Shown here: one piece after another, positions 1-6,594 of the stretch | Layout: each line of letters begins with the position of its first letter | Position numbering within the stretch: position 1 is the stretch's first letter | NCBI RefSeq assembly: GCF_000376265.1 | Contig: NZ_AQWU01000056.1 | Location: forward strand, 1 to 41,094 | Length of the DNA stretch: 41,094 nucleotides | Direction of reading: 5' to 3' | From: Thermus igniterrae ATCC 700962 | GTDB taxonomy: Bacteria > Deinococcota > Deinococci > Deinococcales > Thermaceae | Program-made: the position numbers and the translations under genes | Notes under the pieces: model-generated | Told to the model about the DNA's origin: nothing | Database searches by the model: none | Seen by the model: only the letters and a program-made list of their open reading frames with translations

Positions 1-221
1 GAGGTGCGTACCGGAGGCTTTTGGGGCGGCGGTGGGAGCTGGAGACGGTCTTTGGTCTGCTGAAGGGGCCGATGGGGCTGGTGGGGGCGGTGGGGAGGGT
101 ACGGGGGCTGAAGGCGGTGGCCCTGCAAGTGGAAGCTTGGGTGATGGCCTGGAGCGTGGTGGCCCAGCTTCTTGGGCAGGCGGGTCTGCCCATCACCCGG
201 GTGTTGCGGGCGGTGGCGTGA
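1..221 (+). CDS. DDE transposase, C-terminal fragment (runs off the left edge)
   Basis: An open frame enters from the left edge, with its first full codon at base 3, and stops at 221. The visible residues include the arrangement R-x3-E-x6-K, the signature around the last catalytic glutamate of IS4/IS5-type DDE transposases (RRWELETVFGLLK). A helical C-terminal tail follows. The catalytic aspartates must lie outside the window. The fragment would be the 3' part of an insertion sequence whose right end lies between 222 and about 286, before the DUF302 gene. I could not define a terminal inverted repeat there. A second partial transposase, start only, sits at the right edge in the same orientation. 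Whether they are copies of one element cannot be judged, because they show non-overlapping parts of the protein. Confidence 0.7.
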   Translation, partial: GAYRRLLGRRWELETVFGLLKGPMGLVGAVGRVRGLKAVALQVEAWVMAWSVVAQLLGQAGLPITRVLRAVA

Positions 222-286
222 GGTGAGTACGCAGGTGAATATCCGAAAAGGGGGTAAAAGAAGTATAAAGGTCCCTCCAGAACCCC

Positions 287-676
287 CTAGAGTTTGGCCA
301 AGGCTTTCTCCAGCCGGTTTCTCGCCTCCTCGGCTACGGGTTTGAGCGCCTCCTGGGTTTCTGTAGGAAGGACCCGGAACATCTCCCTGGGATCCTGCAA
401 GAGGACCTCCACGCCCTCTGGCCCCTCCTTGAGCACCGCATTGCAGGGGAGGAGGAGGCCGATATCGGGTTCGGCCTCGAGGGCCTTAGCGGCCAGGTTC
501 GGGTTGCAGGCCCCCAGGATCAGGTAAGGGGGCCTTTCCAGGCCCAGGCGGGCTTTTAGGGTGGCGGCCACATCGATCTCCGTGAGGATGCCGAAGCCCT
601 CTTCCTTTAGAGCGGCCTCCAGCCGGGCCCGGGCCTCGGCCAGGCTGGCTTTTAGGGTTTTCCTTAGGTCCGTCAC
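287..676 (-). CDS. DUF302 family protein
   Basis: This 129-residue protein has the features of the DUF302 family: a region ending in the motif YLILGACNP, then a segment with LLPCNAVL. The two cysteines in these motifs are the conserved family residues. It has no signal peptide or membrane segment, so it should be cytoplasmic. The biochemical role of DUF302 is not established; the family often appears beside metal-resistance and sulfur genes, and here it lies next to a copper island. The start is a GTG at 674-676 with a good ribosome binding site (GGAGGG, four bases upstream). A TACACT box lies at 695-700. The gene is transcribed away from the rest of the island, toward the transposase remnant. 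Family assignment is fairly sure; function is unknown. Confidence 0.75.
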   Translation of the reverse strand: MTDLRKTLKASLAEARARLEAALKEEGFGILTEIDVAATLKARLGLERPPYLILGACNPNLAAKALEAEPDIGLLLPCNAVLKEGPEGVEVLLQDPREMFRVLPTETQEALKPVAEEARNRLEKALAKL

Positions 677-694
677 GATACCCTCCTTACCTAA

Positions 695-700
695 AGTGTA
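695..700 (-). promoter_or_regulatory. Candidate -10 box for the DUF302 gene
   Basis: TACACT (on the minus strand) lies 18 bases before the GTG start of the DUF302 gene, upstream of its ribosome binding site. I see no good -35 hexamer at 16-18 bases, so a regulator may be needed or the call may be wrong. Confidence 0.35.
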
Positions 701-778
701 GCGGAACCTGAGGGAAAAGGCCTTTCGTGAAAGTTGTGTTGAGGGGTTTTGGGGGGTATAGGAAAGGCCCGGGCCCCG

Positions 779-798
779 CCCAGGGCAGCTGCCCCGGG
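779..798 (-). terminator. Hairpin downstream of the Met-rich PepSY gene
   Basis: The 12-base perfect palindrome GGGCAGCTGCCC (783-794) is flanked by CCC and GGG that can extend the stem across one mismatch. It lies 17 bases past the stop of the PepSY-like gene on the minus strand. There is no clear T-run, which is common for GC-rich Thermus terminators. It separates this gene from the DUF302 gene further along the same strand. Confidence 0.45.
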
Positions 799-815
799 CA
801 AGGGCCCTACCGGGA

Positions 816-1469
816 TCACTCTCCCAGGAAGAAGCCGTGCCAGGTGTGGACCCAGACCTCCCCTGTGTAGGCGTTCACGGAAAGCATGCCCTCCACCTCC
901 TTACGCCCGAAGTCAAAGGTGTAGTACCCGGGGAAAGCCCCGGCTTCCAGGACCCGGGCACCCGGGAGGTAGCCTTTCAGGAAGGTTTCGGCCAGCTTCC
1001 TGGCTTCCTCCACAGAGAAGCGGACAGGAGTCTGCACGGGCCCGCCCATCATGCTGTAGCGGGTGTTCCACATCATGTTGGGGCCAGGTTCCGGGGAGAC
1101 TACCCCGGTGTAGCGGTCGGCGATGAGCTCAAAAAGCCCCTGCCCCTTCTCGTCCACCACCTGGGCATAGTAGTTTTGGCTGAAGACCATGAAGTCCTTA
1201 AGGCGTGCCCCCGGGTAGATGCGCTTGGCGTAGGCTTCCATCCGAGCCTTGGCCTCTTTCTGGGGGATGGGCTGGGCCTCCGGGGGGTAGACCGCCATCA
1301 TGCCCATCATCCCGTGGCCGCCCATCATCCCGTAGCCCATCATCCCCGGGCCGTACTGGGGGCCGTAGCCCATCATCCCCGGGCCAAAGCCCCCCATCAT
1401 GCCCTGGGTGAGGGCAAGGCCTAAAAGCGCGAGGGCCAGAACTCCTAAAGTTAAACCGTAGCGTTTCAT
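816..1469 (-). CDS. Secreted methionine-rich PepSY-like protein, probable copper binder
   Basis: The 217-residue protein starts with a signal peptide (MKRYGLTLGVLALALLGLALTQ). A segment of about 45 residues follows, dominated by Gly-Met-Met and His units (GMMGYG, GMMGGHGMMGMM), a composition typical of Cu(I)-binding regions outside the cytoplasm. The rest contains two repeats of a PepSY-like fold. Each starts with a helix (EARMEAYAKRIYPGARL; EEARKLAETFLKGYLPGAR) and ends with a strand motif resembling DRYTGVV or NAYTGEV. The start codon overlaps the stop of the upstream SHOCT gene by four bases (ATGA), so the two are translationally coupled. An in-frame extension further upstream exists but lies inside that gene. 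I infer a role in periplasmic copper capture. PepSY-like assignment rests on motif shape only. Confidence 0.7.
   Translation of the reverse strand: MKRYGLTLGVLALALLGLALTQGMMGGFGPGMMGYGPQYGPGMMGYGMMGGHGMMGMMAVYPPEAQPIPQKEAKARMEAYAKRIYPGARLKDFMVFSQNYYAQVVDEKGQGLFELIADRYTGVVSPEPGPNMMWNTRYSMMGGPVQTPVRFSVEEARKLAETFLKGYLPGARVLEAGAFPGYYTFDFGRKEVEGMLSVNAYTGEVWVHTWHGFFLGE
1294..1403 (-). repeat. In-gene repeats encoding the Met-rich segment
   Basis: The plus strand shows at least six copies of CCCATCAT or close variants, irregularly spaced. They encode the repeated Gly-Met-Met units of the Met-rich secreted protein. They are part of its coding sequence and not a separate element. Such a tract could change length by slippage. 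Confidence 0.7.
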
Positions 1470-1711
1470 GCTGCACCTCCCTTTTCCAGTTCCTTCCGCA
1501 ACCTTTTGTAGGTTTCCTCGTCCAGCTCGCCCCTGGCGTACCGGAGGCGCAGGGCTTCCAGGGCCGCATCCTTTTTTGGCTCCCCGCTTCCCCGTTCCCA
1601 GGCCCGAAGGCCCAGGTACAGGAGAAGACCCAAGAGGGCCAGCACCAGGAGTATGCTGAGAAGCCCGAAGAACCACCCGAAACCCATACCGCCCCAACCC
1701 ATCATGCCCAC
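1466..1711 (-). CDS. Small SHOCT-domain membrane protein (copy 1)
   Basis: This 81-residue protein has three parts: an N-terminus rich in Gly, Met and Trp (GMMGWGGMGFGWFF), one strong transmembrane helix (about residues 16-36), and a C-terminal SHOCT motif (ALRLRYARGELDEETYKRLRKELE). SHOCT is a short helical module found at the ends of many small membrane proteins; its molecular role is unclear. The start is GTG at 1709-1711, six bases after GGAGG; an ATG two codons further in is an alternative. The stop overlaps the start of the Met-rich PepSY gene. A protein of the same design lies at 6334-6573, just before copRS-like genes, so both copper gene sets carry one. The aromatic and Met-rich head could bind metal; that is inference. 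Confidence 0.75.
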   Translation of the reverse strand: MGMMGWGGMGFGWFFGLLSILLVLALLGLLLYLGLRAWERGSGEPKKDAALEALRLRYARGELDEETYKRLRKELEKGGAA

Positions 1712-1736
1712 GATCCACCTCCACCTGTACCCTAGG

Positions 1737-1781
1737 CCGGTATTGTTAAGCTGGCATAAAGGGGCTTTACCGGCACTTAAC
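1737..1781. promoter_or_regulatory. Divergent control region between the SHOCT/PepSY and CcdA-like genes
   Basis: The 93-base gap 1712-1804 separates two diverging gene pairs. It holds two interleaved inverted pairs: CCGGTA (1737-1742) with TACCGG (1768-1773), and GTTAAG (1745-1750) with CTTAAC (1776-1781). The half-sites are spaced alike on each side, so a dimeric regulator binding twice is possible. TAAGCT (1792-1797) lies seven bases before ATG 1805 and may be the -10 box of the rightward gene. No good -35 box is visible in either direction. Confidence 0.35.
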
Positions 1782-1804
1782 GTTTGGCCCTTAAGCTGAT
1801 GGGC

Positions 1805-2629
1805 ATGCGAGGAGGGCTGCTGGTGCTGGGTCTTGCCGTCCTGGGCCTGGTGGGGTTGGCCCTGGGAAGCGGGCTACTGGAGGAGGTTTCCCGAAGCCTT
1901 TACCGAACGGCCAACACTCTTTACGCTCTCCTGGCCCCCTGGGTGGATGGGCTGAGGCGGGAAGTGGGGGTTCCTTGGCTTTCGGCTTTCCTTGTTGGGG
2001 TCTTGGCGGCCTTTGCTCCCTGCCAGATCACCACCGGGGCCAGCGCCCTGGCCTATCTGGCTCCTTCCGCTATTCAGGGAAGGGTCTGGCCCAGGTTTCT
2101 GGCCTTTCTCCTGGGGAAGGCCCTCACCTACCTGGTGCTTGCCGGAGTGGTCCTCTTCTTGCTGGGCGGGTCCCTGGACAACCCCGGGGCCATCTTCCGC
2201 CCGGTGCGGCTGGCCCTTGGGCCCTTCATGATCCTGGTGGGCTTGGGCCTTTTGGGGGTGGTGCGCTGGCCCCTGGCCTGGGGGGTGCCGGAGGGCGTGG
2301 GGGCCCGGGTGGGAACGTGGGGCGGGCTTCTTGGGCCCCTAGCCCTCGGGGGGGTTTACGGCCTGGCCTTCTGCCCCACCCTCTTCTGGCTTTTTTTCGG
2401 TCTTTTGCTTCCCCTGGCCCTGGCCTCGCCCCTGGGTTTCCTGCTCCCCGGTGTGTTTGCCCTGGGGACGGGCCTCCCCTTGGGTTTGCTGCTACTGCTC
2501 TTCGCCCGCCTGGGCCGGGGCCAAGCCCTTAAGGGGATGCGCCATCTGGGGAGCGCGCTTTTGAGGGGTGCAGGAGGGGTCTTCGTGGTGCTGGGGCTTT
2601 TGGATACGGTGCTTTACTGGAACCTCTAG
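1805..2629 (+). CDS. CcdA/DsbD-like polytopic membrane protein
   Basis: This is an integral membrane protein of about 274 residues with six or seven strongly hydrophobic segments. Two cysteines in equivalent settings, AFAPCQITTG in the first core helix and AFCPTLFW after the midpoint, match the way CcdA and the DsbD core place one reactive cysteine in each half of an internal repeat. Proteins of this group carry reducing equivalents across the membrane; related families (TauE, UreH) move sulfur compounds or metals, so the exact substrate is open. Possible starts are TTG 1784, ATG 1799 and ATG 1805. I prefer 1805, because TAAGCT seven bases upstream fits the leaderless pattern seen elsewhere here. 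The methyltransferase gene follows 16 bases after the stop, so they probably form an operon. Confidence 0.6.
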   Translation: MRGGLLVLGLAVLGLVGLALGSGLLEEVSRSLYRTANTLYALLAPWVDGLRREVGVPWLSAFLVGVLAAFAPCQITTGASALAYLAPSAIQGRVWPRFLAFLLGKALTYLVLAGVVLFLLGGSLDNPGAIFRPVRLALGPFMILVGLGLLGVVRWPLAWGVPEGVGARVGTWGGLLGPLALGGVYGLAFCPTLFWLFFGLLLPLALASPLGFLLPGVFALGTGLPLGLLLLLFARLGRGQALKGMRHLGSALLRGAGGVFVVLGLLDTVLYWNL

Positions 2630-2645
2630 CATGGGAGGCAAGGGC

Positions 2646-3266
2646 ATGAAGAGGGGCTTAAGGGCTCGGTTTTTCGCGGCGCTTCTTCCCGCTCTTTCCC
2701 AGGGGCACGCCAGGGTAAGCGAGCCCTGGCGGAGGAAACTCCTGGGAGGCCTGGCGGGCACGGTGCTGGAGATCGGCCCGGGAACAGGGATTAACCTGGC
2801 CTACCTGCCGGATGGGGTCTACTGGCTGGGCCTCGAGCCCAATCCCCACCTGCACCCCTGGTTGGAAACGGCCTTGCGGCAGAGGGGAGTCTTGGGCGAG
2901 GTGCTGCTGGGCCAGGCGGAGGAGATTCCCCTGCCGCAGGAAAGCGTGGATGCCGTGGTGGCCACCTTGGTCCTCTGCTCGGTGGAGGACCCCAGGCGGG
3001 CGTTGGCGGAGATCCTCAGGGTGTTGAAGCCCGGGGGGCGTTTCGTCTTTTTGGAACATGTGGCCGCTCCCCGGGGTTCCGGCCTGCGCTGGGCCCAGGA
3101 CCTCCTCTGCCCCCTATGGGCCTTCTTGGGGGATGGCTGCCACCCCAACCGGGAAACCCTGGCCCTTATCCGGGAGGCCGGGTTTGCCCGGGTGGAGGCA
3201 GCGTCCTTCGCTTTGCCCCTTCCCCTGGTGGCCCCCCATGTGGCCGGGGTGGCCTGGAAGGAATAG
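2646..3266 (+). CDS. TMT1/METTL7-like SAM-dependent methyltransferase (copy 1)
   Basis: This 206-residue class I methyltransferase has the SAM-binding motif LEIGPGTG (about residues 41-48), an acidic ribose-binding position in GLEPNP, the mid motif DAVVATLVLCSV and the strand LKPGGRFVFLEHVA. Its C-terminal half carries DGCHPNRET and ends in APHVAGVAW. This order of motifs (TLVLCSV, EHVAA, DGC-x-x-(T/N)RE, PH-x-x-G-x-A) is that of animal TMT1A/METTL7, which are thiol S-methyltransferases acting on small thiols including hydrogen sulfide. I start the gene at ATG 2646, seven bases after GGGAGG, and not at ATG 2631. A close paralogue lies at 10104-10730. The location behind a CcdA-like thiol-redox gene in a copper island fits a thiol or sulfide substrate, but that is inference. 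Its stop lies three bases from the convergent BNR gene. Confidence 0.75.
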   Translation: MKRGLRARFFAALLPALSQGHARVSEPWRRKLLGGLAGTVLEIGPGTGINLAYLPDGVYWLGLEPNPHLHPWLETALRQRGVLGEVLLGQAEEIPLPQESVDAVVATLVLCSVEDPRRALAEILRVLKPGGRFVFLEHVAAPRGSGLRWAQDLLCPLWAFLGDGCHPNRETLALIREAGFARVEAASFALPLPLVAPHVAGVAWKE

Positions 3267-3269
3267 CCC

Positions 3270-4025
3270 TTAGCGCCCCCGCCAGAGGGTGCCCCTTCCG
3301 TCCACCCAGGCCAGCAGGCCCTCCTCCTGGGGGTGGGCGGCCAGGGCCAGCACCGTACCCTGCCAGAGCCTGCGCCAGCCCACTTCTGTTCGTTGCCATA
3401 TTCCAAGCTGCCCTCCTAGGTACAGGGTGCCGGAGGGGGAGAGGGCCAAGGGTCCAGGGGCGGGGTCCGGGGTGGGGATGGGGCGGAAGCTCCTACCCCC
3501 GTCCTCGCTCAGGAAGAGCCCTCTTTCCATAAGGGAGGCCCAGATGCGGCCCTTTTGGTCCACCAGGAGAAAAGCCATCCCGGCCTTGGGCAGGCCCTGG
3601 GCAGGCAACTTCGTCCAGGTCTGCCCTCCATCCTGGCTCTGGAAGTAGCCGTAGGTGGCCTCGAGGGTGTAGTGGACCTCGGGCTTCTTGGGATTTACGG
3701 CATAGGCGTGGAGGTCCAAGGCGGGAAGGCCCTTGGGCTTTAGGTCGCGGAAGCGCTTGAGATCCTGGCTTTCCGCATAGATCCAGTGCCCGGCAACCAG
3801 GAGGCGCCTGCCGTCCCAGGCCAGGTTCATGGCGTCCCAGTCCCGCCGCCGCACCAGGTCCTGGGGGGTGCTGTTATTCCAGAGAACAATGCCGTCGTGG
3901 TGGCCCAGGAGCAAGGCTCCCGAGGGGTGCCATAAAAGGGCGTGGACGTCCCGGGTAGGCACCGGGCCCAAGGAGGTTTGGGCTAGGGCAAGGCCCAGGG
4001 TGAGAAGGAGGGCGAGAGGGCGCAT
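3270..4025 (-). CDS. Secreted BNR/Asp-box repeat protein (F510_1955-like)
   Basis: The 251-residue protein has a signal peptide (MRPLALLLTLGLALAQ) followed by a beta-propeller-like region. Two clear Asp-box motifs are seen, SQDGGQTWTKL and SEDGGRSFRPI, and further degenerate blades around them. It resembles the proteins named F510_1955 family glycosylhydrolase in bacterial annotations, which are often found beside copper genes; I see no catalytic sialidase residues, so enzyme activity is doubtful. It begins six bases after the cueP stop and is the last gene of the leftward copper operon. It may act outside the membrane as a binding or scaffold protein. The fold call is reasonable; the function is unknown. 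Confidence 0.6.
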   Translation of the reverse strand: MRPLALLLTLGLALAQTSLGPVPTRDVHALLWHPSGALLLGHHDGIVLWNNSTPQDLVRRRDWDAMNLAWDGRRLLVAGHWIYAESQDLKRFRDLKPKGLPALDLHAYAVNPKKPEVHYTLEATYGYFQSQDGGQTWTKLPAQGLPKAGMAFLLVDQKGRIWASLMERGLFLSEDGGRSFRPIPTPDPAPGPLALSPSGTLYLGGQLGIWQRTEVGWRRLWQGTVLALAAHPQEEGLLAWVDGRGTLWRGR

Positions 4026-4031
4026 GGCGTT

Positions 4032-4547
4032 CTACCGCGAGGCAAGGCGGAAGCCGGTCAGGCAGGTGGGGCTTTGGCTGAAGGTGGCCACGGAGCCGGT
4101 GGCCGCCAGGTTCCCCCAGCGGATCTCCAAGGTGTAGCGGCGGTTGCGGGGCAACCAGAGCTCAAAGAACCCGTCCTTCCCCGATCTGACCTGGGTCTTG
4201 AGCACCTCCTTTTCCCCCTCCAGCACCCGCACCAGAAATACCTCCTCCTGTAGCTCCCCGGTGCAGCTGGAAAAGTAGTGGACCTGGCAGGGGTGGGTGC
4301 GGCTGACATAGGGGGCCACCGCCAGGAGGAAGCGGTCCTTGAGGGCCACCTGGGCCTTGCGACCGTCCGGGAACTCGAAGAAGAAGGCCTCGGGGGTCAC
4401 GTAGCTCACCACCCTTTGCCCTTCTTCCCGCCACCGCTTGGCCAGGGCCAGGGCCTCTTCGGGCCCCAGGCCCTTGAGGGCCTCAGGGCTAGGGGCCTGG
4501 GCCAGACCTAAAGCCACGCCGAGGGCAAGCGCCAGAAGCTTCTTCAT
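4032..4547 (-). CDS. cueP: CueP-family periplasmic copper-binding protein
   Basis: The 171-residue protein starts with a signal peptide (MKKLLALALGVALGLAQ). It carries the CueP motif HPC-x7-C-x-GEL, the block DGFFELWLPRNRRYTLEI and a final PTC near the C-terminus. Cysteines at about 87, 95 and 162 are spaced 8 and 67 apart, which matches the three copper-binding cysteines of Salmonella CueP. CueP holds periplasmic copper and can pass it to Cu,Zn superoxide dismutase in Salmonella; the partner here is unknown. I start at ATG 4547; a GTG three codons upstream (4554-4556) is possible. It lies between the histidine kinase (10-base gap) and the BNR gene (6-base gap), so it is co-transcribed with them. 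Confidence 0.85.
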   Translation of the reverse strand: MKKLLALALGVALGLAQAPSPEALKGLGPEEALALAKRWREEGQRVVSYVTPEAFFFEFPDGRKAQVALKDRFLLAVAPYVSRTHPCQVHYFSSCTGELQEEVFLVRVLEGEKEVLKTQVRSGKDGFFELWLPRNRRYTLEIRWGNLAATGSVATFSQSPTCLTGFRLASR

Positions 4548-4557
4548 GGCACCCACC

Positions 4558-5676
4558 CTAACCCTTCCCCGTTAAGCCTGTGTAAAGGGGGAGGGTGAAG
4601 CGGAAAACGCTTCCCTGGCCTAACCGGCTTTCCACCCAAATCCCCCCCCCCATGGCCTCCACCAGGCCCTTGGCGATGGTGAGGCCCACCCCTGTTCCCC
4701 CGTCTTGGCGGCTACGGGAGGGATCTATACGGTAAAACCGCTCGAATATGCGGGAAAGGTGCTCCTCGGGAATGCCAGGACCCGTGTCCTCCACGCTGAA
4801 GACCACCGCCTGGCCCATGGCCTCCGCCCCAAGCCTCACCTTTCCTCCCTCTGGGGTGTGGCGAAGGGCGTTGGAAAGCAGGTTGGCCAGCACCTGGAGG
4901 GTCCGTTCCTCGTCGGCCCAGACCAGGGGGAGGGAGTGGGCCACCACCTCCAGGGCCACCCCCTTGGCCTGGAAGGCGGGACGGAAGCGCTCCGCCGCCT
5001 GCTCCAGGAGGCCTTTGGGGTCGAGGGGCTGGGGATGAAGCTCCACCGCTCTTGCCTCCACCTGGGAAACCAGGGAGAGGTCCCGGACCAGCCGGCTCAT
5101 GGCCCGCACTTCCTGCTGGATCCTTTCCGCTGCCTTTTCAGGCTCCATGACCCTGTCCGCCAGGGCCTCGGCGTAGGCCTGCAGGGCGGATAGGGGGGTC
5201 CTGAGCTCGTGGGCTACGGTGCCGATGAGCTCTACCCGGCTTTGTTCCACCTTTTCCAGGGCCTCGGCCAGGCGATTGAAGTGGAGGGCCACCTCGCCCA
5301 GCTCGTCCCGTTCTAGGGTAGGAAGGCGCACCCGGTACTCCCCCTGGGCCATGCGCCGGCTGCCCTCCGCCAGAAGCCTAGCGGTGCGGGAGAAACGCAG
5401 GCTGGCGAAGGAGGCGGAGAGGGCGGCCCCAAGCACGGATAGGGGGAGGGCGGAGAGGAGGGCGGCGGTGAGGGTGGAGCGCAGGCCCTCCTCGAGGTCC
5501 CGTCTCAAGGCCTCGCCCATCATGAGCCCCCCCATCATGGAGAGGGCGTGGTACATGCGCTCCACGTGTCCCCGGTAGAAGGAGGGAGCCAGGGCTTCGG
5601 CCAGGAGGAAGAACAGGAAAAGGGCCAGGAGGGCCACCAGGAGATGGCTGAGGAAGAGCTTAGCGAAGAGGCGCAT
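4558..5676 (-). CDS. Sensor histidine kinase, copper-type (CusS/CopS-like)
   Basis: The 372-residue kinase has a first membrane helix (about 8-30), a short extracytoplasmic loop (about 31-67) and a second helix (about 68-92). HAMP, a HisKA domain with the phosphorylated histidine in VAHELRTPLSAL (H156) and an ATPase domain with LANLLSNALRH, DTGPGIP and a GTGVGL lid follow. The sensor loop is only about 37 residues, far shorter than that of E. coli CusS, but is rich in Met and His (HVERMYHALSMMGGLMMGEA), which suits Cu(I) sensing. The start at ATG 5674-5676 lies inside the response regulator gene, with a 17-base overlap. A longer frame upstream has no support. It presumably phosphorylates the adjacent regulator when periplasmic copper rises. 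Confidence 0.88.
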   Translation of the reverse strand: MRLFAKLFLSHLLVALLALFLFFLLAEALAPSFYRGHVERMYHALSMMGGLMMGEALRRDLEEGLRSTLTAALLSALPLSVLGAALSASFASLRFSRTARLLAEGSRRMAQGEYRVRLPTLERDELGEVALHFNRLAEALEKVEQSRVELIGTVAHELRTPLSALQAYAEALADRVMEPEKAAERIQQEVRAMSRLVRDLSLVSQVEARAVELHPQPLDPKGLLEQAAERFRPAFQAKGVALEVVAHSLPLVWADEERTLQVLANLLSNALRHTPEGGKVRLGAEAMGQAVVFSVEDTGPGIPEEHLSRIFERFYRIDPSRSRQDGGTGVGLTIAKGLVEAMGGGIWVESRLGQGSVFRFTLPLYTGLTGKG

Positions 5677-6337
5677 CGGTTTCCCGGAAGCGGTATCCCA
5701 CACCCCGCACCGTTTCAATGAACCGGGGGTTTTCCGGATCGTCCATAAGCTTTTTTCTCAAGGCGGCGATGTGCACGTCCACCACCCGGTCTATGCCCGG
5801 GAAATCCGGCCCCCATACCTTTTCCAAAAGCCTTTCCCGGGTGAAAACCATGCCCGGGTGCTGGGCCAGGGTGAGGAGCAGGTCAAACTCCAGCTGGGAG
5901 AGGGGAAGGGGTTTGCCCTCCAGGTAGGCCTGGCGCTCCTTGGGAAGGAGGCGCAAGGGGCCGTAGCTGAGCTCCTCCTTGAGGCCTGCCCGCCTGAGGA
6001 GGGCCTTGACCCGGGCCACCACCTCCTTGGGGCTAAAGGGCTTGACCACGTAGTCGTCGGCCCCGAGCTCCAGGCCTAGGACGCGGTCCTCCTCCTCCCC
6101 CTTGGCGGTGAGGATGAGGAGGGGAAGCTCGGGGCGCTCCCTTCGCAGGATGCGGGCCACCTCCAAGCCCCCCACCTTGGGGAGCATCAGGTCCAGGATG
6201 ACGAGATCGGCGGTGGGGAAGAGCTCCAGGGCTTTCTCCCCGTCCTCCGCCACGAGGACCTCAAACCCGGCCCCCTCGAGGTAGGCCCCGAGGACCTCGA
6301 GGAGGGCCGGGTCGTCGTCCACCAGGAGGACCTTCAT
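5660..6337 (-). CDS. OmpR/PhoB-family response regulator, copper-type
   Basis: The 225-residue regulator has a receiver domain with the acidic pocket DDD at residues 7-9, the phosphorylated aspartate in VILDLMLP (D49), the conserved threonine in LILTA and lysine 99 in VVKPFS. A winged-helix DNA-binding domain follows (about 128-222), with the recognition region around FTRERLLEKVWG. The start overlaps the SHOCT gene stop by four bases (ATGA) and the end overlaps the kinase start by 17, so this is a tightly coupled two-component pair. The setting, between copA and cueP, points to copper response. Target sites are not obvious; the divergent region 1712-1804 would be one place to look. Confidence 0.9.
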   Translation of the reverse strand: MKVLLVDDDPALLEVLGAYLEGAGFEVLVAEDGEKALELFPTADLVILDLMLPKVGGLEVARILRRERPELPLLILTAKGEEEDRVLGLELGADDYVVKPFSPKEVVARVKALLRRAGLKEELSYGPLRLLPKERQAYLEGKPLPLSQLEFDLLLTLAQHPGMVFTRERLLEKVWGPDFPGIDRVVDVHIAALRKKLMDDPENPRFIETVRGVGYRFRETDAPLR

Positions 6338-6573
6338 GAGAGGTCGCGCTTCATGCGCTCGAAGGTTTCCTTGTCAATCTCCCCCCGGGCGTAGCGCTCC
6401 TTGAGGATTTCCAGGGCCCGGTCCTCCTGCTTGGGGGCCAGGGTCCGCACCACCAGGTAGACCCCCAGGATCAGAAGGGCCAGGAAGAAGAGGGGATAAA
6501 GCCAGCCCAACCAGCCCAAGCCCCAGCCCATGTGGGGGCCGTAGCCGTACCATCCGTGTGCCCATGCCATCAT
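6334..6573 (-). CDS. Small SHOCT-domain membrane protein (copy 2)
   Basis: The 79-residue protein repeats the plan of the one at 1466-1711: an N-terminus rich in Gly, Trp, Tyr, His and Met (HGWYGYGPHMGWGLGWLGW), one transmembrane helix (about 24-45) and a SHOCT motif (ALEILKERYARGEIDKETF). The ATG at 6571-6573 follows GGAGG at a good distance. It starts 21 bases after copA and overlaps the regulator by four bases, so it is part of the copper operon. The aromatic and histidine-rich head could touch metal or the kinase's sensor loop; this is inference. Its SHOCT part is clearly similar to copy 1, while the heads have diverged. Confidence 0.75.
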   Translation of the reverse strand: MMAWAHGWYGYGPHMGWGLGWLGWLYPLFFLALLILGVYLVVRTLAPKQEDRALEILKERYARGEIDKETFERMKRDLS

Positions 6574-6594
6574 GCCGCACCTCCTTTTCCCAGG

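Noticed and set aside
222-286. Possible terminal inverted repeat GGGACCT shared by the left-edge element's end (269-275, complement) and the right-edge element's start (40845-40851)
   Set aside because: Only seven bases match and the neighbouring bases do not align, so it cannot show that the two edges carry the same insertion sequence.
1470-1724. In-frame extension of the Met-rich PepSY protein by 85 codons
   Set aside because: The extension overlaps the SHOCT gene in another frame and would bury the signal peptide; the ATG at 1467-1469 directly precedes a typical signal peptide.
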